Source of the DNA: Massilia sp. METH4
Lineage (GTDB): Bacteria; Pseudomonadota; Gammaproteobacteria; Burkholderiales; Burkholderiaceae_D
Direction of reading: 5' to 3'
Assembly (NCBI RefSeq): GCF_037094685.1
Contig: NZ_CP146614.1
Coordinates: 6,014,001 to 6,078,000 of the forward strand
Length of the DNA: 64,000 bases
The stretch's first letter is position 1, and the number at the start of each line of letters is the position of its first letter. This document shows positions 43,142 through 52,922 of this stretch, in pieces. A model generated the notes under the pieces. The model searched no databases, was not told the origin of the DNA, and saw only the letters and a list, made by a program, of their open reading frames with translations. The position numbers and the translations under genes were made by a program.

Positions 43142-45808
43142 TCAGCGTGCGGTCGCTTCCGCGGACACTGCGGCGTCAGCGGCCTTGCGCATCAGGCCTT
43201 GTTGCGCGTGTTTCGAGCGGACCGTCTCCATGCTGCGCGCCAGTTGCGGCGCCATCTCCGCCGGCGCCTTTGCCTTGATCCACGCTTCCAGCTGGTCCGG
43301 CGGCGCGGCACGCCAGAACAGTTCCGGAGCCTCCTGGACAAGGAACGTCAGTCCGAAAGGCTCGTAAGGTTCCAGCAGCGCATCGACGTTCTTCGTGAAG
43401 AGATCCCACGCCAGTTCCGGGTGCTCCTCCACCAGCCTTGCCAGCAGCGGCAGGCGCGCCGTGCCGGCCTGCTTTGGAATCTCGTCCGATACGATAATGG
43501 CGCCCACCTTGGCTGCCAGTGCCGGATCGCGCACCAGCGTCAGCGCCTGGTAGAAGCGCCGTAATTCCGTCTCGTTCACCGCGCTCTTCGCGATCGCATG
43601 CAACTGCTCGAACTCGGCGGGCGTGGCAACTGCCGCGACGATCGACAGCACCATGACCTGGTCGTCCGGACCAATGGCCCCGCGGTCCGCGAGGAAGGCG
43701 GCAAAGCGCCTGCGCGCTTCGGCGATCGTCGCGTCATCGCCCCATAGGCCAGACTGGCCGAGCACCGTGCGCCGCAGCTTCTGGATGCCGGGCGTGTCGT
43801 CCGGGCGGGCATCCCAGCCGAGCTGCTGCACCAACGGCTTGACGAGGTTGCGGGCGTATGCCTTGAACGCGGCATGGCCCGGCGCGCCACGCTGGTAAGC
43901 CTCGATCGTACCCAGCACACCGGTAACCTGGTCCCAGGAGCGCTGGTTATGTATGCTTCCCATGGCGGAAGCCAACGCCAGATAGCTTTCCAGTGGAGCC
44001 GCGCCAGCCTGCGCCAGTGCCCACTGGTCGTCCAGCATGGCGATACGGTCACCGTCCGTCAGGGTGGCGAAGTGGCGAGTGTTCAGCGCCAGCGTCGCCG
44101 GGTCGTAGGCCGCGCGGAAGTAGCCGATGGCGTCCGCATTGACAGTGAGCGTCTCCCCGCAACTCCCCGCTTCGATCTGCTGCTTCGCCCCGGTCAGAAG
44201 CACCGGCTTCGCCACGCCGCTGCCGCTGCGCACCTGCAGCGGCACCTGCCAGCTGCCCTTGCCGGTACCGAGGCCTTGCAGCAGGAAGCGCTGCTGCGTC
44301 ATTGCAACGGTGCGCTTGCCGTCCGCGTCGCAGCTCGCCGTCACCGACACGAGCGGGAAGCCCGGCTGCGTCGTCCACGAGGTGGCGAGGGCGCTGATCT
44401 TGCCGCCCGTGCGACCTTTCTTGCTGACGGCGTCCAATGCCTTCCACAGGTCGCCTCCAAGCGTATTCGAGTAAGCATGCTTCTTCATGTAGTTGCGGAT
44501 GCCCAGGCGGAAAGAGTCCGGCCCCATGTAGTGCTCCAGCATGCGCAGCACCGACTGTCCCTTGTTATAGACAATGGCCGGGTCGAATGAGCTCATTGCA
44601 TCGAGCTCGCTGACCACGTGCTTGAGGATCGGTTGCACGCTGGCCCGCGCATCCGCGGCCATCGCTTTTTCCTTGCTTTCGTCCTGCTGTTCCCACCACT
44701 TCCAGTCGGGATTGCGCAGGTCGGTCTCGCGCGCGGCCATCCAGGACGCGAAGCTTTCGTTCAGCCAGATTTCGTCCCACCATCCCATCGTCACGAGGTC
44801 GCCGAACCACTGATGCGCCATCTCGTGCGCCTGGATCGAGAAGACCTTTTGGCGGGCGGCCAGCGTACTGGACGGCGTAACGAGCAGTACCTGGTCGTTG
44901 TAGGTGATCGCGCCCCAGTTTTCCATGCCGCCGCTGAAACCGCCCGGCACCGCGATCGATGTCAGCTTTGGGAGCGGATACTTCACGCCGAAGTAATCGT
45001 TGTAATCGTCAAGGATCTGCTGCGCTGTCTCGAGCGCCACCCTGCCGCCCTCCTCCTGGCCCTTGACTGCGACCACGTTGAAGTGCGTGCCGTTATGTTC
45101 GGCGCTGATTTCCCCGAGGTTTCCACCAGTGAATTCGAGCAGGTAGGTCGGCATTTTGGGCGTCGGCTCGAAACTGGTGGTGGCCAGTTCGCCAGCGACC
45201 GTGCGCGAGGCTTGCGGCATGTTCGAGTACACCGCCCAACTGGCGGGGGTCGTTACCGTCAGCGTGAACACGGCGCGAAAGGCCGGTTCATCCCAGCATG
45301 GGAACATGCGGCGCGCATCGGTCGCCTGGAACATCGTGCTGAGCAATTCTCCGTCGATTCCGTCGGGTGTCTTGTACGGCTGGGCGAACAGGCCCACCGG
45401 CTTGGTTTCGATCTTGCCGGTGTAATCGAACGTGAGGGTGTGGCGCCCTCGCAGCGCCGGCGCGTTCAGCGTAACGGTGGTGAGCTGCTTCTCGTCGCTG
45501 GATTCCACCGACTTCACGGGCTTGCCGTCGAAGAGGACATTGGTCAGCTTCTGGTTCAGCGAATTGAACTGGATGGTAGCGGTGGGCGAAGTGATGGCGA
45601 GCACGATTTTTTCGCGGCCGGACAGGGTTCGCGCTGCGGCATTCGGGGTGAGCTGGATGTCGTACCGGATCGGCACGACGTTCTTCGGCAGCCGGCCAGG
45701 CGCGCTGGCGAATTCAAATACGGCTGGCGCGGTCGATTGTGCCAGGGTTGGTTGCGATATAGATGCCATGGATAGGGCCACGGCCAAGCTCAACAGACTG
45801 ATGCGCAT
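43142..45808 (-). CDS. M1-family metalloaminopeptidase, exported
   Basis: 888 residues with signal peptide (MRISLLSLAVALSMASISQPTLAQS). The exopeptidase motif GGMENWGA (293-300) and zinc site HEMAHQW (H328, E329, H332) with E351 in LNESF are all intact. An ERAP1-C-like helical domain forms the C-terminal half. It should remove N-terminal residues from peptides in the periplasm. It is divergent from the sensor kinase gene across a 190-bp promoter gap and appears to be a single transcription unit. Confidence 0.95.
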   Translation of the reverse strand: MRISLLSLAVALSMASISQPTLAQSTAPAVFEFASAPGRLPKNVVPIRYDIQLTPNAAARTLSGREKIVLAITSPTATIQFNSLNQKLTNVLFDGKPVKSVESSDEKQLTTVTLNAPALRGRHTLTFDYTGKIETKPVGLFAQPYKTPDGIDGELLSTMFQATDARRMFPCWDEPAFRAVFTLTVTTPASWAVYSNMPQASRTVAGELATTSFEPTPKMPTYLLEFTGGNLGEISAEHNGTHFNVVAVKGQEEGGRVALETAQQILDDYNDYFGVKYPLPKLTSIAVPGGFSGGMENWGAITYNDQVLLVTPSSTLAARQKVFSIQAHEMAHQWFGDLVTMGWWDEIWLNESFASWMAARETDLRNPDWKWWEQQDESKEKAMAADARASVQPILKHVVSELDAMSSFDPAIVYNKGQSVLRMLEHYMGPDSFRLGIRNYMKKHAYSNTLGGDLWKALDAVSKKGRTGGKISALATSWTTQPGFPLVSVTASCDADGKRTVAMTQQRFLLQGLGTGKGSWQVPLQVRSGSGVAKPVLLTGAKQQIEAGSCGETLTVNADAIGYFRAAYDPATLALNTRHFATLTDGDRIAMLDDQWALAQAGAAPLESYLALASAMGSIHNQRSWDQVTGVLGTIEAYQRGAPGHAAFKAYARNLVKPLVQQLGWDARPDDTPGIQKLRRTVLGQSGLWGDDATIAEARRRFAAFLADRGAIGPDDQVMVLSIVAAVATPAEFEQLHAIAKSAVNETELRRFYQALTLVRDPALAAKVGAIIVSDEIPKQAGTARLPLLARLVEEHPELAWDLFTKNVDALLEPYEPFGLTFLVQEAPELFWRAAPPDQLEAWIKAKAPAEMAPQLARSMETVRSKHAQQGLMRKAADAAVSAEATAR

Positions 45809-45998
45809 TACGCGCTCCTCGGTGAAAGCGCCAATGCTAAGTCCATCCTGTTATATGTGGATCGCTAAAAAGAGTGATCGCGACGCACCGAAATCGAACG
45901 CTCCCGTGGCTTATCGCCGCTCTTTCCAGGTGACACCCGGTCGAATCTTCGGCAGAAAAGTCTTTCGCACTGGAGACGGTAAAGCGACCGGGATTAAA

Positions 45999-48900
45999 AT
46001 GGATGAGTTAGCAATCGCATTGTTCCCAACGTTTCGCAGCATGGTCCCTACTATTTTCTGCCGCAAGGTCTGGTGGCTTTTCCTTACGCTGCTCTTTTTT
46101 TCGCCAATGACAAAAGCCAGTGCGCACCTTCTGACGGAGTATGCGCATACGGCGTGGCATGGACAGCGAGGCGCGCCGGCCGATGTCGTGCAGTTTGCGC
46201 AGACTCCCGACGGATGGCTATGGGTCAGCTCGCCCCACGGCCTGTTTCGCTTCGACGGTCTTGATTTCGAACGAACGGATAAAGTGTGGGGCCATCCCCT
46301 GCACTCGACCAATACGTTGGCACTGCTGGTCACGCGTGACGGCCGGTTATGGGTCGGCGGGCGCTTTGGTGGAATCAGTGTGTTCTCCGCAAACGAGGCG
46401 CGCGAGTTCGACCAGTCTGACGGCCTGCCTGCTGGGGCAGTGATGACCATGACGGAGGGGCCGGACGGCAGTGTCTGGGTCGCGACCAGCAGTGGCCTCG
46501 GGCACCTGCCAAAAGGTGCCTCGCGCTTTCGCCGCATTGGCGCGGCCGAGGGATTGCCGGTGACGCGTACGCGCCAGATCCTCTATGGCCGGGATGGGCG
46601 CCAGTGGGTCTCGGTCGAGGGCGGAATGTACTACCGGAACCCAGGATCGTCACACTACCGGCGGGCATGGCCCTACATCGACCTGATGGCAATGGCCGAA
46701 GCTCCGGATGGGACAATCTGGGGATCGGACGGGATCGACAAGCACTACCGCGTGCTGACCGGCCCACCACCGGGCAATCCGCAGCCGCGCGCCGAATTGG
46801 GGGGTAACGGCGCGATGTTCGACCGCGAAGGCAATATGTGGATTCTGAAAGTCGACGCGTTGGAGCGGCGCAAGGCGCCTTACGCCGGCCTGGAGTCGGG
46901 GGCACAGCAACTGACACGTGTAAACGGCCTGAGCGGTCCTCTGATCCAGACCATTTTCGAGGACCGGGAAGGCAATATCTGGGTGGGCACTTCAGCTGGC
47001 CTCGACCGCCTGCGGCGCACCCGGCTGCGATCGGTATCCGTCGCCCAGGCGTTCGACCGCCCGGGGATCGTCGCGGATGATCGCGGAGGTATTCTTATCG
47101 GAGACAACCGCCAGCCGCTGCGTCGCTACGATGCGAACGGAGTACGCGAAACGCTGGGCCCCATGGAATTGAGCGCGGCATACCGGGCACCCGATGGCAA
47201 GCTCTGGCTGGCCAACAACCAGGCGCGCTGGTATCGGACCTTGTCGGGGGCGTCGGTACGGTTCCCGCATCCAAAACATGTGGCGGGTTACGACACTCAG
47301 GCAATGGTGAACGATCGCCAGGGGCGGATGTGGGTATCGATGTCACTTGTCGGCCTGTTCCGTGTCGAGGGCGATGTGTGGACCAGGAACGGCGGCCTGA
47401 GCGGCCTGCCGGATGGCCTTGCCCTGGCGTTGGTGGCCGATCCGGCAGGCCGCATCTGGGCCGCTTACCTGCGCAACCGGATTGCCATGATCGATGGCGA
47501 CAGGGTTCAGGTCTTCGATGCGAAGGCTGGATTGGCGCTCGGGAATGTACTAGCCCTGCTGGTCGACGGAACGCGGATCTGGGCGGGCGGCCAACACGGC
47601 CTGGCGTGGTACGACGGGCAAAGGTGGCATGCCGTGACGCCGGCTGGCGACCAGCCGTTGCGTGGCATCTCGGGTATTGTACGCACGCCCGGGGGCGACC
47701 TGTGGCTGCATGGCTCCGATGGCATCAGCCGCATCGCTGCGGAAGACCTCGAGCGGCTGTTTCGTTCCCCCGCCTGGCCATTGCCGTACGAGCGATTCGA
47801 CGCCCTCGATGGGCTGGTAGGCAGCGCCGAGCAGTTGCGGCCATTGCCTTCCCTGGCGCGAAGCAGCGACGGCCGGCTGTGGTTTGCGACCGCCAGTGAA
47901 GTCGCCACCCTCGACCCTGCCCGCATCCCTCGCAACGGCCTTGCCCCACCGGTACAGCTGCTGTCGGTTCGTTCCGGAGACGTCGCGTATCCGGTGGAAG
48001 ATGGTATGCGCCTGCCCATCGGCCGGCGTGACCTGCAGATCCGTTATACGGCATTGAGCCTCGCCATTCCCGAGCGGGTACGCTTCCGCTACAAGCTGGA
48101 AGGAGTCGATGAAAGCTGGCGTGATGCCGGCTCGCGGCGCGAGGCGATCTATACGCATCTCCCGCCCGGCAACTACCGCTTCCACGTCACGGCTGCGAAC
48201 GAAGATGGCGTATGGAACGAAGGAGGCGCAACGCTGGATCTCGTCCTGCCGCCGGCTTTCGTGGAAACCGCCTGGTTCCGCGTGCTGATGGTGCTGCTGG
48301 GTCTGGTGCTGCTGGCGGCACTGTACCTGTTGCGTGTACGCAGGCTGACCGCCAGGATGGTGGACTTGATGCATACGAGGCTGGCGGAGCGCGAGCGCAT
48401 CGCACGGGGCCTGCATGACACCTTGCTGCAAAGCGTGCAGGGGCTGATCATGCTGTTCGACCAGCAGGTCCGCAAGCTGCCCATCGGCTCGGAGGAGCGA
48501 GGCAAGCTCGAACAGACGCTGGACCTGGCCGATGCCTTGATGCGCGAAGGACGCGACTGCATCACCGACTTGCGCGCCGCCAGCGAACCGGCCGAACTGG
48601 GCGATTCGCTGGCGCAGTACGGCCAGGTACTGATGCCGGAGCAATTTGCATCGCGGATCCATGGCAAGCCCCGGGCAGTAGCCCCCAGGGTCCGCACCGA
48701 GCTGTCGGCCATCGTACGCGAAGCGCTGTTCAACGCTTCGCGCCATGCCGGCGCAAACCGGGTCGAGCTCATCGTCGATTACCGGTCGGACAGGCTGGTC
48801 GTGGTGGTGCGCGACGATGGGTGCGGCATGCCACCCGCCATACAGGAGGCGGGCGGACGGCCCGGGCACTTCGGCATCGCCGGCATGCGGGAGCGCGCGG

Positions 48901-49058
48901 CGGCGATCGGCGCCGCGTGCAGCATCGAATCCCTGCCCGGAGAGGGCACGACGGTTCATCTGGACATCGAAGGCGAAATGGCTTATCCGGGGCGTCGCTC
49001 GGCAACCCTGTTTCGCCGTTTGCGCGCACGGGGGCGCGCACCAGCCTCGACGGCATAG
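45999..49058 (+). CDS. Sensor histidine kinase with Reg_prop propeller, Y_Y_Y and HisKA_3 domains
   Basis: About 1019 residues. The start at 45999 is uncertain: an in-frame ATG at 46041 also gives a clear signal peptide (VWWLFLTLLFFSPMTKASA), and neither has a strong ribosome site. The periplasmic part is a two-propeller Reg_prop sensor with DGWLWV, DGRLWVGG, DGSVWVAT and EGNIWVGT repeats, followed by a Y_Y_Y domain, one TM helix and a HisKA_3 domain (phospho-acceptor H806 in IARGLHDTLLQ) with a HATPase region (EALFNASRHAG, DDGCGMPP). The probable partner is the NarL-type regulator at 50185. The ligand is unknown; such kinases often respond to extracellular sugars or small molecules. Confidence 0.9.
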   Translation: MDELAIALFPTFRSMVPTIFCRKVWWLFLTLLFFSPMTKASAHLLTEYAHTAWHGQRGAPADVVQFAQTPDGWLWVSSPHGLFRFDGLDFERTDKVWGHPLHSTNTLALLVTRDGRLWVGGRFGGISVFSANEAREFDQSDGLPAGAVMTMTEGPDGSVWVATSSGLGHLPKGASRFRRIGAAEGLPVTRTRQILYGRDGRQWVSVEGGMYYRNPGSSHYRRAWPYIDLMAMAEAPDGTIWGSDGIDKHYRVLTGPPPGNPQPRAELGGNGAMFDREGNMWILKVDALERRKAPYAGLESGAQQLTRVNGLSGPLIQTIFEDREGNIWVGTSAGLDRLRRTRLRSVSVAQAFDRPGIVADDRGGILIGDNRQPLRRYDANGVRETLGPMELSAAYRAPDGKLWLANNQARWYRTLSGASVRFPHPKHVAGYDTQAMVNDRQGRMWVSMSLVGLFRVEGDVWTRNGGLSGLPDGLALALVADPAGRIWAAYLRNRIAMIDGDRVQVFDAKAGLALGNVLALLVDGTRIWAGGQHGLAWYDGQRWHAVTPAGDQPLRGISGIVRTPGGDLWLHGSDGISRIAAEDLERLFRSPAWPLPYERFDALDGLVGSAEQLRPLPSLARSSDGRLWFATASEVATLDPARIPRNGLAPPVQLLSVRSGDVAYPVEDGMRLPIGRRDLQIRYTALSLAIPERVRFRYKLEGVDESWRDAGSRREAIYTHLPPGNYRFHVTAANEDGVWNEGGATLDLVLPPAFVETAWFRVLMVLLGLVLLAALYLLRVRRLTARMVDLMHTRLAERERIARGLHDTLLQSVQGLIMLFDQQVRKLPIGSEERGKLEQTLDLADALMREGRDCITDLRAASEPAELGDSLAQYGQVLMPEQFASRIHGKPRAVAPRVRTELSAIVREALFNASRHAGANRVELIVDYRSDRLVVVVRDDGCGMPPAIQEAGGRPGHFGIAGMRERAAAIGAACSIESLPGEGTTVHLDIEGEMAYPGRRSATLFRRLRARGRAPASTA

Positions 49059-49179
49059 GCGGCGGCCGCTCGAAAGAGTGAGCGGCAATGCGCTCGGGGT
49101 GACGAATACGGCGGGAAACTCCACCGGTAAGCTGTGCTGGTCTGAAAACGATGTCAGCCATTAACCGAAGAGAGAAGAT

Positions 49180-50148
49180 ATGACCAATCACGTTTCCCCG
49201 AACCCGTTGCGCCGCAACGTACTGATGAGTGCAGCCACCGCCGCCGCAGGCGCCGCCGCGGCGGGTGTCTCGCTCAATGCCACGGCTGCGGCCACGCCGG
49301 CACGCGAAACGGCCAGGCTTGTGACGCGCGACGGCGTCACGCTCTACTACAAGGACTGGGGCCCGAAGAATGGCCAGCCCGTCGTGTTCTCGCACGGGTG
49401 GCCGCTGAACTCGGATAGCTGGGAATCGCAGATGTTCTTCCTGGCGAACCAGGGATACCGGTGCATTGCCCATGATCGCCGGGGGCATGGCCGCTCCAGC
49501 CAGCCTTGGGACGGCAACGACATGGACCATTACGCCGACGACCTGGCGCACCTGATCGAGACGCTGGACCTGAAGAATGCCGTGCTGGTCGGCTTCTCGA
49601 CCGGTGGTGGCGAAGTGGCGCGCTATGTCGGCCGCCATGGCACGAAGCGGACGGCCGGGCTCGTACTGGTGTCAGCCGTTCCACCGCTCATGCTGAAGAC
49701 CGCCGACAATCCGGGCGGCCTGCCGCGCGAGGTGTTCGACGGCATCCGCGCCGGGTCGGTCGCCAACCGTTCCCAGCTCTACAAGGATATCGCCGGCGGC
49801 CCGTTCTTCGGTTTCAATCGCCCCGGTGCCAAGGTATCGCAAGCCTTGATCGACAGCTGGTGGATGCAAGGCATGATGGCTGGCCACAAGAATACCTTCG
49901 ACTCGATCAAGGCTTTCTCGGAAACCGATTTCCGTAACGATCTGAAAAAGTTCGACAAGCCGACACTGATCATCCACGGTGACGACGACCAGATCGTGCC
50001 GGTCGATTCCTCGGGCCGCGCCTCCGCCGGCATCGTCAAGCACGCCAGGCTGCTGGTGTATCCGGGCGCGCCGCACGGCTTGACGGATACCCACAAGGAC
50101 CAGGTGAACAACGGTTTGCTGGCCTTCCTCAAGAAAGGCCTTGCCTGA
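49180..50148 (+). CDS. Exported alpha/beta hydrolase, non-heme chloroperoxidase/arylesterase type
   Basis: 322 residues. The N-terminus carries an RR pair and a long hydrophobic Ala-rich stretch, as in Tat or Sec signals. The hydrolase core starts [23 protein letters not shown]; the triad is S140 in GFSTGGG, D270 in [11 protein letters not shown] and H299 in PGAPHG. This branch includes perhydrolases and cofactor-free chloroperoxidases as well as esterases; the true substrate cannot be read from sequence. It lies between the sensor kinase and its likely regulator and could be a target of that pair. Confidence 0.9.
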   Translation: MTNHVSPNPLRRNVLMSAATAAAGAAAAGVSLNATAAATPARETARLVTRDGVTLYYKDWGPKNGQPVVFSHGWPLNSDSWESQMFFLANQGYRCIAHDRRGHGRSSQPWDGNDMDHYADDLAHLIETLDLKNAVLVGFSTGGGEVARYVGRHGTKRTAGLVLVSAVPPLMLKTADNPGGLPREVFDGIRAGSVANRSQLYKDIAGGPFFGFNRPGAKVSQALIDSWWMQGMMAGHKNTFDSIKAFSETDFRNDLKKFDKPTLIIHGDDDQIVPVDSSGRASAGIVKHARLLVYPGAPHGLTDTHKDQVNNGLLAFLKKGLA

Positions 50149-50184
50149 CCCTTGTGAATCGGACCACGCGGCGACACGGCAGGG

Positions 50185-50829
50185 TCAGAGGGAGATGATG
50201 CCACGCTTGACGGCGATCGCCACCGCGTGCGTCCGGTCACGTGCGTCCAGCTTCTGCAGAATGGTACGCATGTGCGTCTTGACCGTATCTTCCGCGATGC
50301 CAAGCCGTACGCCGATCTGCTTGTTCCCATTGCCGGCGGCCGCACTGCGCAGCACCGCTATCTCCCGCTCGCTCAGGTGTGGCTGCCCGAGATGTTCGAC
50401 CAGCGCCCGCGCCACGTCGGCCGGAATCCAGCGCCGCCCGGCGTGCACGGCGCGGATGGCATCGAGCAGATCCTGGCGGATGCTGCTCTTCATCAGGATG
50501 CCGGAAGCGCCGAGTTCCATGGCGCGGCGCAGCTGATGGTCGCCGGCGAGTGCCGTCAGCATGATCACGCGCGCGTTGTCATGCTGGCTGCGCAGTGCTT
50601 CCAGGGCCTGGATACCGTCGACTTCGGGCATGGCGATGTCCATGATCGTGACATGCGGTCGCAAGGCCTCGTATGACTCCCGCAGGCGCACCGCATCCTC
50701 GAGTTCCGCGACCACTGCCATGTCGGACTGCCCGCCGATCGTGTCGACGAGGCCAGCCCGAACGATGGGATGGTCGTCGACCACCAGGACGCGGATGGGC
50801 GGCATGTTGCAGGAGGCGGAAGCGCGCAA
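50185..50829 (-). CDS. NarL/FixJ-type response regulator
   Basis: 214 residues if started at the TTG whose complement is at 50827-50829; GGAG lies seven bases upstream of it. The ATG eight codons later (50805) has no ribosome site, so TTG is the better start. The receiver is canonical, with the acidic pair D18-D19, phosphoacceptor D64 (TIMDIAMPEVDG) and K114 (ILMKSS). The LuxR-type HTH is at about 151-208 (LSEREIAVLRSAAAG, AEDTVKTHMRTILQKL). It is the probable partner of the HisKA_3 kinase encoded 1.1 kb away on the other strand. Confidence 0.92.
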   Translation of the reverse strand: MRASASCNMPPIRVLVVDDHPIVRAGLVDTIGGQSDMAVVAELEDAVRLRESYEALRPHVTIMDIAMPEVDGIQALEALRSQHDNARVIMLTALAGDHQLRRAMELGASGILMKSSIRQDLLDAIRAVHAGRRWIPADVARALVEHLGQPHLSEREIAVLRSAAAGNGNKQIGVRLGIAEDTVKTHMRTILQKLDARDRTHAVAIAVKRGIISL

Positions 50830-50954
50830 ATCAATACTCCGGAGTACAGGATGAAGCGAAGTTTATTACACGTCCGATCCTTGCTGCAATCCATTGCTCC
50901 AGGCGGTTCAACGAACCGCCGATATGTTCATTCACCCATCATGAAAGGAAAACG

Positions 50955-51380
50955 ATGAAACCCACCACCCGTCATTTCAAGGCTGCCGTGCTCGCGGCGT
51001 TTCTCTGTGTGCAGGCCACGCCGCACGCGCTTGCGCAATCGGTTGCCAAGCCGAAGTTCGATGCGCAGGGCATTGCCCGCACGGAGACCGTGCGGCGCGA
51101 TTTCGACGGCAACCGGGAAGCGATACAGGTACGGGTCGACTTCGCCCCTGGCGCGTCGTTTCCCAAGCATTCCCACCCTGGCGTGGAAATCGCGTATGTA
51201 TTGAGCGGCAAGATCGAGTACGAACTGGACGGCAAGACGATCACGCTCCAGGCAGGAGAATCGCTGCATATCCCGGCGGGCGCGGTGCACTCCGCGAAGA
51301 ACGTCTCTTCCGGTGTCACGGCGGAACTGGCGACGTATATCGTCGAGAAGAGCAAGCCTGTGGTCGTTCTCGCCGAGTGA
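50955..51380 (+). CDS. Exported single-domain cupin
   Basis: 141 residues. AAGGAAA precedes the ATG at 50955; a signal peptide ends at ALAQ. The cupin motif FPKHSHPGVEIAYVLSGKIEYELDGK has the metal-binding histidines and glutamate, and LQAGESLHIPAGAVHSAKN is the second half. It is divergent from the response regulator gene. The reaction is unknown; similar proteins are annotated only as cupins. Confidence 0.88.
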   Translation: MKPTTRHFKAAVLAAFLCVQATPHALAQSVAKPKFDAQGIARTETVRRDFDGNREAIQVRVDFAPGASFPKHSHPGVEIAYVLSGKIEYELDGKTITLQAGESLHIPAGAVHSAKNVSSGVTAELATYIVEKSKPVVVLAE

Positions 51381-51568
51381 CGCTACGGCCGGCAGGAAGC
51401 CGTGGGCGTTCGACCAGGTGGCGCTGCGCGAACGGCCGCTCGGGCTTTTCCGGATCGACCTGGGTATCGTTCAGGATGGCGAACTCGACCGGGTCCATGC
51501 TCCCGCCGGCAGTGCTTCGCCGGCCGGTATCGATTCCCGCGCGCCACGGTCGCTTGGGGCGGGCTGGC

Positions 51569-52072
51569 TCAACGCCCCCGATATTGTTCATCGCTGACCT
51601 TCTCCAGCCAGTTCACTCCCTTGCCGTCGGCCATGCCGGTCACGGCCAGGTGGGTCATGCTCGCACCAGGGGCAGCGCCGTGCCAGTGCTTGATGCCTGG
51701 TGGGCACCAGACCACGTCACCTGCGTACAGCTGCTGCACGGGCTTGCCCCATTCCTGCGTAAGGCCGTGCCCGGCGGTCACGACCAGCCGCTGCCCGGAT
51801 GGATGCACGTGCCATGCCGACCGCGCGCCGGGCTCGAACGTGACGTAGGCGCCCGAGGCGCTGATGCCGGCGCTGCTGGGCCACAGCGGCTCGACGCGGA
51901 CCTGGCCGGTGAAGTTTTCCGCGGGGCCGGCCGATGCCGTCTGTGAACCGGCGCGGGCGATCGACTGCGCGTTGTCCTGCGCCGCGGCACTGCCATACTG
52001 CAGGGCGATCAGCGCGGCACCAATCAGGATTCCTTTCGGGATGACGGATGGCGAAAACAGCGAATGCTTCAT
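51569..52072 (-). CDS. Exported cupin, (R)-mandelonitrile lyase-like
   Basis: 167 residues. A signal peptide (GILIGAALIALQYGSAAAQ) precedes a cupin with VTFEPGARSAWHVHPSGQRLVVTAG and WCPPGIKHWHGA. This arrangement matches the bacterial cupins that include hydroxynitrile lyase-active members, where manganese is bound by the three histidines; most are of unknown role. It is the second exported cupin in 1.2 kb but is not similar enough to the first to look like a recent duplicate. Confidence 0.85.
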   Translation of the reverse strand: MKHSLFSPSVIPKGILIGAALIALQYGSAAAQDNAQSIARAGSQTASAGPAENFTGQVRVEPLWPSSAGISASGAYVTFEPGARSAWHVHPSGQRLVVTAGHGLTQEWGKPVQQLYAGDVVWCPPGIKHWHGAAPGASMTHLAVTGMADGKGVNWLEKVSDEQYRGR

Positions 52073-52258
52073 TGAATCTCCTGGTGCGGGTTACGGCGGT
52101 TTCGCCAGCCTGGTCCAAACCGGGGAACGCCGCGACGGCGCCAGGGGACCGCTGGCTGGATGCAGTATAGGGCGCACGACCAAAGGATTTGATGAACTGG
52201 CAACCATAGCCTCATGAAGGTGGCTAATCAATTGGCAAGGCCGCCGGGCAGGCACCAG

Positions 52259-52381
52259 CTACCGGCGCACGTCGAACAGGTTGATTCCGGCGTCGACGGC
52301 TTCATCCATGCTGCGCAAGCTGCTCGCCCCGTCGGTCAGTTCGCCGAATGTCATCGTGCCGAGCACGATGGGATTCACCAT
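52259..52381 (-). pseudogene. Aldo/keto reductase N-terminal fragment
   Basis: A 40-codon open stretch reads VNPIVLGTMTFGELTDG and SMDEAVDAGINLFDVRR before a stop. VSPIVLGTMTFG and DAALDAGINFFDTAD are the first conserved blocks of aldo/keto reductases, so this is the start of such an enzyme with the first few residues and the remaining ~280 residues missing. It lies ten bases after the cyclophilin-like gene on the same strand. Confidence 0.75.
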
Positions 52382-52390
52382 GCGCTTGCT

Positions 52391-52855
52391 TCAGTCGCTC
52401 GCGACGCTGATCGTCACGTTAACGGGTCCGCGGCGACGGAACACGTCGATGCCCGCATCGATCCGGCCCAGCTTGACCAGGCCCGTCGAGTGCCGGAAAT
52501 CGCCGTGGAAGATGGCGAGATTGCCCCACGGCGCATAGTAGGTAACGTCGCCGGACGACGGTTCCGTGCCGTCCGGCGCGTCGTCGGTTGCCAGCTTCCT
52601 CGGCAGGTAACCGATCTTTTCCTTGTTGCCGTAGTCTTCCAGCGTGAGCTTCAGGGGCAGCAGCGCGACGAAATCCCGCGCTGTCCGGTTGTCGTCGAGG
52701 CTGGCCGTGACGGACGTGCCATCGATGTCGATCCGTACCTTCATGAGATTACTTTCCTTTGTCGCTGGCAAATCCGTTGCCGGTGCGGCGTGCAATGCCG
52801 GAACGGCGACGAAGATCGCTGCCACAGCAAACCTGATGGCTCGCTCGATGCTCAT
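52391..52855 (-). CDS. Exported cyclophilin-like fold protein
   Basis: 154 residues from MSIERAIRF, with AGGAGA upstream. A signal peptide is followed by MKVRIDIDGTSVTASLDDNRTARDF, then GYLPRKL, YYAPWGNLAIFH and GRIDAGIDVF, the pattern of the cyclophilin-like family of about 120-residue proteins. Such proteins often lie near aldo/keto reductases or oxidoreductases, and an aldo/keto reductase fragment follows here, so the gene may be the surviving part of a larger unit. Function unknown. Confidence 0.8.
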   Translation of the reverse strand: MSIERAIRFAVAAIFVAVPALHAAPATDLPATKESNLMKVRIDIDGTSVTASLDDNRTARDFVALLPLKLTLEDYGNKEKIGYLPRKLATDDAPDGTEPSSGDVTYYAPWGNLAIFHGDFRHSTGLVKLGRIDAGIDVFRRRGPVNVTISVASD

Positions 52856-52922
52856 CGTTTCTCCTCGGTTCAGCCTGCGCCTGGGGCAGGAAGCCGTAAC
52901 TGCGCGGCTGGCGCCATCGCCG

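Noticed and set aside
50955..52072. The two exported cupins as a recent tandem duplication
   Set aside because: They share only the general cupin motif and differ in length, metal-site spacing and strand.
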